Origin: Avena insularis
Taxonomy: Eukaryota; Streptophyta; Magnoliopsida; Poales; Poaceae
DNA: 64,000 nucleotides
Assembly (NCBI GenBank): GCA_023614405.1
Contig: CM042689.1
Coordinates: forward strand, 275,597,533-275,661,532
Direction: 5' to 3'
Shown here: piece by piece, positions 58,724 through 64,000 of the stretch
Layout of the letters: each line of letters begins with the position of its first letter
Numbering within the stretch: the stretch's first letter is position 1
Translations under genes and position numbers: made by a program
The notes under the pieces: model-generated
The model's input: only the letters and a program-made list of their open reading frames with translations
What the model was told of the DNA's origin: nothing
Databases searched by the model: none

Positions 58724-61700
58724 AAATAGAGAGGACACAGGTTTGTGCATTGCATTCATGCATAAGAAAATCCGGGGAATTTTCGCGCAAAACTAAAAGA
58801 GCTATGGAGGGATCGGGATCTCTCTTGCACTGAAGGAAACTTCGGAGCAAGTGCGATAGATTTCGACATGACCTTTGTAGAATTCTTTGTTTCAGGGGAA
58901 ATTTGTTCAAACATGTATTTGAATTTCAAATATGAAATTCAAATGAATTTATAAAATTTACAAATAAGAATTGGAAATATTTAATAACTTGAAATAAAAT
59001 GATTACATAAATAATATAACTAGGATTCTTTATTAATATAAATATATATGCATATAGTATTATTTTGCAATAGATAAATAAAAGAATTCTTTATATAAGA
59101 CATTGTCTTTACAATTAGGAAATAAATAAGTAGGAAAAAGAATTATACAATTGAAATAAATAACAACATTCTTTATTACAACAATATATATGACATTGTC
59201 CTAACAAAAGAATTGTAAAATAAAAAAATGAAATAAGTAAACTTTATTGAATTGAATACAATAATACAATGTTTTTACAACATATAAAACAGAAAAATAA
59301 ATTACAATGTTTATTACAAAGGAATTCCTAAGCTACTGTTCTCTGATGTCATTCAATAGTTGACATTTTTCTTTCTTCTCTTCATTTCCTAAAAACAAAA
59401 CAAAAAGAAAACAAAACAAAAAAAAAAGAATGATTAGTTGGTTACTTTGCTCTCAGAAGTGAACAGTGAGTTGCACTGTTAAAAGTTCATCATTGAGCTA
59501 AATTTTAGAAAGGGCAAGTTTCACCAAAAAAAAGTAGCATCTGTTCATATCAGTATTTTTGCCTCAGTACAACATCATTGGCTAACTAAGAATCCACTTG
59601 GCAACATCCAAAAGGATAGCTCAACTTAAGATAATACCAATTCAACCAAGCTGATCCACAACAAAATATCTCCCTAGTGACACAATGAACCTGGGCTGGC
59701 AGCACATCAACTAGCAGCTTACTCACTGCATGCAGCAGCTGTGCTGTCAAGCAACCAGGGCATCACAAAAGGTACTAAGGGGAGAGAACAGCCGTAGTAG
59801 ATACACTAGGTTGATCAGAATATCTCCACACATTTTACCTAGTCCAGAACTACCATAAAACCAATAGTTCATCACCAAGAACAACATCCATTCTTGCTCA
59901 TCACCACAAGATCACCAATCTAGACAAACCATCACACCATAGCTTTGGTTGCTCCCAGGAGCCATCCTAGATCTAGGATAAGGGGAAATCAAGGCCAGAT
60001 GTACCAAGGCAAGATTAATATCAAGCAGAATGGACATGAATCAATCAAGATCCATCACTAAGGCAAGGCAATAACATCAGTAGATCAAGAGCAGCTGCAA
60101 CTTATCCACAATCTCACCAAGTCAAGATAATCTACTCTACATATCAGGTTACCAACTCATAATAGTAACAGCACATGCTCATTTCATCTTTTAGAGCATA
60201 TGTGTTAGTGGGGAAAATGGAGAACTCTCAGACTAGCATAGAAGTGCTATGCTAGTGTCATCATTGAGTTAGAAAGGATAAAATTATAACATCTATTTCA
60301 ATCACCATTAGGGCCTCAACCTTTTCATCATAGGCTGGATCTTGTTGCTCACAACAATCATCAAGCGCTAATGAGCCTTGACCATGTTGATTAAATAGCA
60401 TAGAAACACATCCTACTCACTATGAGTATGCTACTATGCACCCTTCAATTGGGTTCCACAGTATTAAGCTCACAGTAGATCATGCAAACAGGATCTGTCA
60501 CTGTGCACACTCCAAAATGGAGGCCCCATAGTGACAGTCTGATACACAATGGCTATTACAATGTATCATCACCCAAAATCATCATTGAGATATCTCAGCC
60601 AAACAAACCTATCATTTTCCTAGCAGCACACTCTAGGAATCAATGGTATACTTTATTTTACTATCAACAAATACAGTAAACCAAAACACCACCATCATCA
60701 TATATGCACCTGAATCAAGGATCCACACCTTTTGTTAGAGAAGCCAACCAAAAACTAAAAGGGACTAATTCATATCATTTTCTTAGACATTAACCCTAAG
60801 AATCAAGCATATATATATTCAGAATTTCATTCAGTAATGAATTCAAATCATTTTCCTAAAAATAAACATTAGGAATCAGATAGATATGTATTCACTGCTC
60901 AACATAATGGAAGCTAGATGATTATCAACTTAATCATATTTTCCACACAGCCAATCACAACAGTGACAACCAGGCACAATTGTGCATGCTTGGTTCAGGT
61001 GCTAGTTAATAGAGATCATTTAAAGGGGACCTTTACATTATCACATAATCCCTGTCATGTAGACAGAAAAAATAATATGGGCAAGCTTTGCTTGTAAAGC
61101 TTATTCCCACAAGACAACAAATCATTTTCCTAGGATGGTTACCTGGAATCAACTTTGTAGTCAAATCTGTTGCCACTCATAACAATCATCCTAATCAGGA
61201 GATAACAAATTAAGCCAAGGTATAGTTATAGTAGATTCAAAGCATCAAGCACATAAGCAAGCTTCAACATCTTATATTCCAAGTATGAATTCATCAGAAT
61301 ACAATAGAGGATCATTATATTTAATACAATTAACAACTTATACCACTAGCATCAGGAGCACTCAATCAAGATAAGGGTCACAGGCACACAATTGATCACT
61401 GAGCAAACCACTGTGAAACATCAAGCATCCAAAACATGTATGAAGAAGAAATCTAATTAAGATTGTACACTAGGATTGAGGGAGGTTGTGCGAAAGGGGA
61501 AGTGGTACCTACCTGATGGCGAGTCTAAGCTCGCCGACGAAGTAGCAGTTGTGGTGACGGTAGAGAGGTGAAGCTCAGCACGGCGGCACAGCCACACAAG
61601 GTGAGCCATGGCACTACACTGCCTCAGCCCACACCACCAGCAAGTCCCAGCATCCAAACACCCTCGCCATATCACCGGGGTTGCCGAGAACCTCGCCGTC

Positions 61701-64000
61701 CCACCGGAGTAATGGAAAAATGGGGAATTAGGGTTTGGGGCTGGTGGTGGGCACGTGGAAAGCATTATTCCCAAATCGAATTGGAGGTCTAGGTTCATCT
61801 GGGGAAGGCGGAGCTCCGGCAGCCAGCGAAGGCGGCCGCAGCGGCCTGCCTCGTCGGAATCAAGCCGACGGTGGCAGCGCCTAGGAAAGCGAGGACAAAA
61901 GGAGAGAGGAGAAGAGGCTTCGAGGGGATAAGGTGAGTGCGGGCTGGGTCGGTTTGACCGATCCAGTACCCCCTCTGCTGGGCCAATTTGGCCCAATGTT
62001 GGGTACTAGGCCCATTTCAAAATAAAATAAAAGAAAAATAAATAAATTACCAAAATAACCTTTAAACATTTCCAGCTATAGAAAATTATAGAAAAATCAT
62101 AAAAATATATTTAATATATTATAATTATCACAAAAATAATACCCACCTAATAAAAATATAACTTTACTTATTTAAGTTAATAAAATGCAAATAAAGATTA
62201 AACACTATTAAATCTTAAGTGAAATTTCATTAAATAGGGACAAATCCTAAAATAAATAAAAATAATTTTTGTGTATAAAAATAACTTTACTATTTTATAA
62301 AAAATACTAACTTAGAGTTTTTACAAATAAAATATAAATCAAATATTTAAGACACTTAATTCTTTGAAGAAGTTTATAAAAATAAAGGTAAGACTTAAAA
62401 ATAAATAAAATTCATTTTTAAGATCTTTAATAAGTTTATTCTACTAGAAAAATACCATGTATATTATTCAAAAACATTTTAAGATAAATAAAACTCATTA
62501 CTTATTTTAATCAAATGAAATAACCACTTTGTTAATTCTTAAAATTATTTCTTAAGTAAGAAATAATCACTTTTTCTTATAAAACACTAAAACCTTTAAA
62601 GTTTAATTACTAAGTCTAAATCTATAATCAAAATAAAACTTAAATATAATTATTAACCTTTAAATGTTTTTAAATCTTAAATTCAAATTAAACTCCTTTT
62701 AAATAAATATTACATAACACTCATGTGTAAGAGGGTGAATAATATCCATCCCTCAACCACTCTTAAAATGATTATAAACCCTAACAAAATTTGTAAGATC
62801 ATCTAATTATGCTCCCATTAATAAATTACATATTATTAAATTTATCTTTCACTTAAATTAAAAGGGATCATCCTTAATCATATTTACCAAAACCCTAAAA
62901 CTAGATGCTATTCTAAAACTCATCATATCTTACAATTCGCTTCTATTTTTATTGTTAACTTTGGTTTAAACAATCATAAACATCTCATTTGAAGTTTATT
63001 CATGTTTTAAAGTTAACTTTAGTCACTTATATCGTCAACTAAAATATGATAACTTAACACCATTCATAACCATCACCAACCCTAATGTAAAACTTAATAA
63101 ACCTTAAGACTAATTAACCTAACTAAATACTAGTTTCTTCAAATGTTATTATCTTTTCCACTTCACACAAACAAGTCTATATTAGTTCGTTAAGCTCTTA
63201 AGAACTCAACTCAAGGACTTTTTATCCCAATCACCAGATAACAATTAATCATAATCACATCATTCTATTAGTATTGGTATATTTTGGTTTGTTAACACTT
63301 AAGTTCCTTATCAATGTCATTGCTTATGAAATAAACTTAAAGATAAACCCAATCTTAAATAAGATACCTAAGATCAACTTATTCAAAATACTAAGGGTTT
63401 CAATTTGGGAATTATAAAATTGCATAGCATTATTTATGCATAATGGCATCTTGCTTCTTTAAACATTAGTCCTTACCGGACCAATGATGCTGATTTCAAA
63501 TATTGGATCTTCTATTATCTCGAAGACCGTGAGTGCATAATCTTGTAATCACAAAAGGCAAGTTCACACTTGCTCATGTCCTTTGATTATTTTCTGTAAA
63601 GTATTTTGTAAATCCAGTGTTGTCATCACCTGCATTTGAAAAAGATCAGAAAACACTATTTTCATAATAATATGATTATAGGTTATTTACCATGAGGTAA
63701 TAATATACTATGAAAGTTCTGGTGGTAAAGGAACATATTATCTAGGACTTAACAACCAATGTCGCCAGTGATTCTTGTGCCGTATATTACGCGTTAACAA
63801 TGAGATTTGGAATGGGACAGAGAAGTCAGCTGGATTGGCTCCCTTTCGCATGCATTGGACACTGTTCTAGGCATTTGTAAGTTGAAGATCGTGGGTATAG
63901 CCGTTTTATACGGGGGAAGTCTATCGTGGATCTGGGCTTACAAAAGACAGATATCTATTGTTAATGGTTGTTGTGTGTATCCAATTAAGGTATAGCCGTT
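58724..64000. repeat. Second copy of the long non-coding LTR-type sequence
   Basis: No gene is seen. The order of parts is: AT-rich with 'gaattcaaa' type repeats (58900-59330), CA-rich (59400-61460), GC-rich (61490-62000, with 'gggccaa' and 'aattagggtttgg'), long AT-rich (62010-63420), then the shared end stretch from 63430. It matches, at low similarity, the host repeat at 1-1466, 11785-12798 and 26001-27790. The right end of the window cuts it. Frames on both strands in the GC-rich part (61457-62069) are composition artefacts without domains. It probably represents a gypsy or LARD LTR; 58724 is an approximate left limit. Confidence 0.5.

Noticed and set aside
61457..61996. Minus-strand frame of 179 codons
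   Set aside because: Pro/Ser/Arg-rich translation of a GC-rich repeat block with no domain. The opposite strand is also open.

Overview
This is a stretch of large-genome grass DNA, almost certainly Triticeae (wheat, Aegilops, barley or rye). The clearest evidence is an LTR retrotransposon of the BARE1/WIS/Angela copia lineage, with LTRs starting TGTTGGAATTATGCCC, an initiator-Met tRNA primer site and the usual gag-pol order. Long-LTR non-coding elements, CACTA subterminal repeats, MULE and hAT transposases and Helitron ends are also present. I found no intact host gene, rRNA, complete tRNA or CRISPR. Essentially all recognisable coding sequence belongs to transposons and is broken. Family names rest on recognised motifs, not on database searches.

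Layout, left to right. Positions 1-27790 are one old non-coding LTR-type sequence (segments 1-1466, 11785-12798 and 26001-27790) split by nested insertions. The first is a complete 10.3 kb LARD-like non-autonomous LTR element on the minus strand (1467-11784, duplication TTGAT). The second is a plus-strand Helitron (12799-26000). It contains a minus-strand Helitron (15423-25721), which contains a full-length BARE1/Angela-like copia element on the minus strand (17125-25703, duplication CTTTA). Positions 27791-35700 hold a roughly 365 bp tandem array with alternating monomer types, CACTA subterminal repeats and a CACTA end, then a short CACTA element and a direct duplication of its end. Positions 35900-39700 hold a decayed coding fragment fused to a copia-type LTR, the junction being duplicated in tandem (unit about 1.68 kb).

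Positions 40134-40552 (minus) carry two unidentified ORFs that look like one frameshifted gene. Positions 41242-47137 (minus) are a Mutator-like transposase pseudogene interrupted by a 2.9 kb hAT element (42530-45463) with imperfect terminal inverted repeats and a degenerate 8 bp target duplication. Positions 48058-56046 are a second complete minus-strand copia element (duplication CTAAG). Its polyprotein stays in one frame for 1315 codons and is broken only by five stops. Positions 57165-58723 are a truncated plus-strand gypsy element (LTR, primer site, start of gag). From 58724 to the end is a second, diverged copy of the type of long non-coding LTR sequence that opens the window.

The genes do not form a host pathway. 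Read together, the window is a record of successive insertions followed by decay. Most nonsense codons I could assign are Trp or Gln codons changed by C-to-T or G-to-A, as expected where silenced DNA is methylated.
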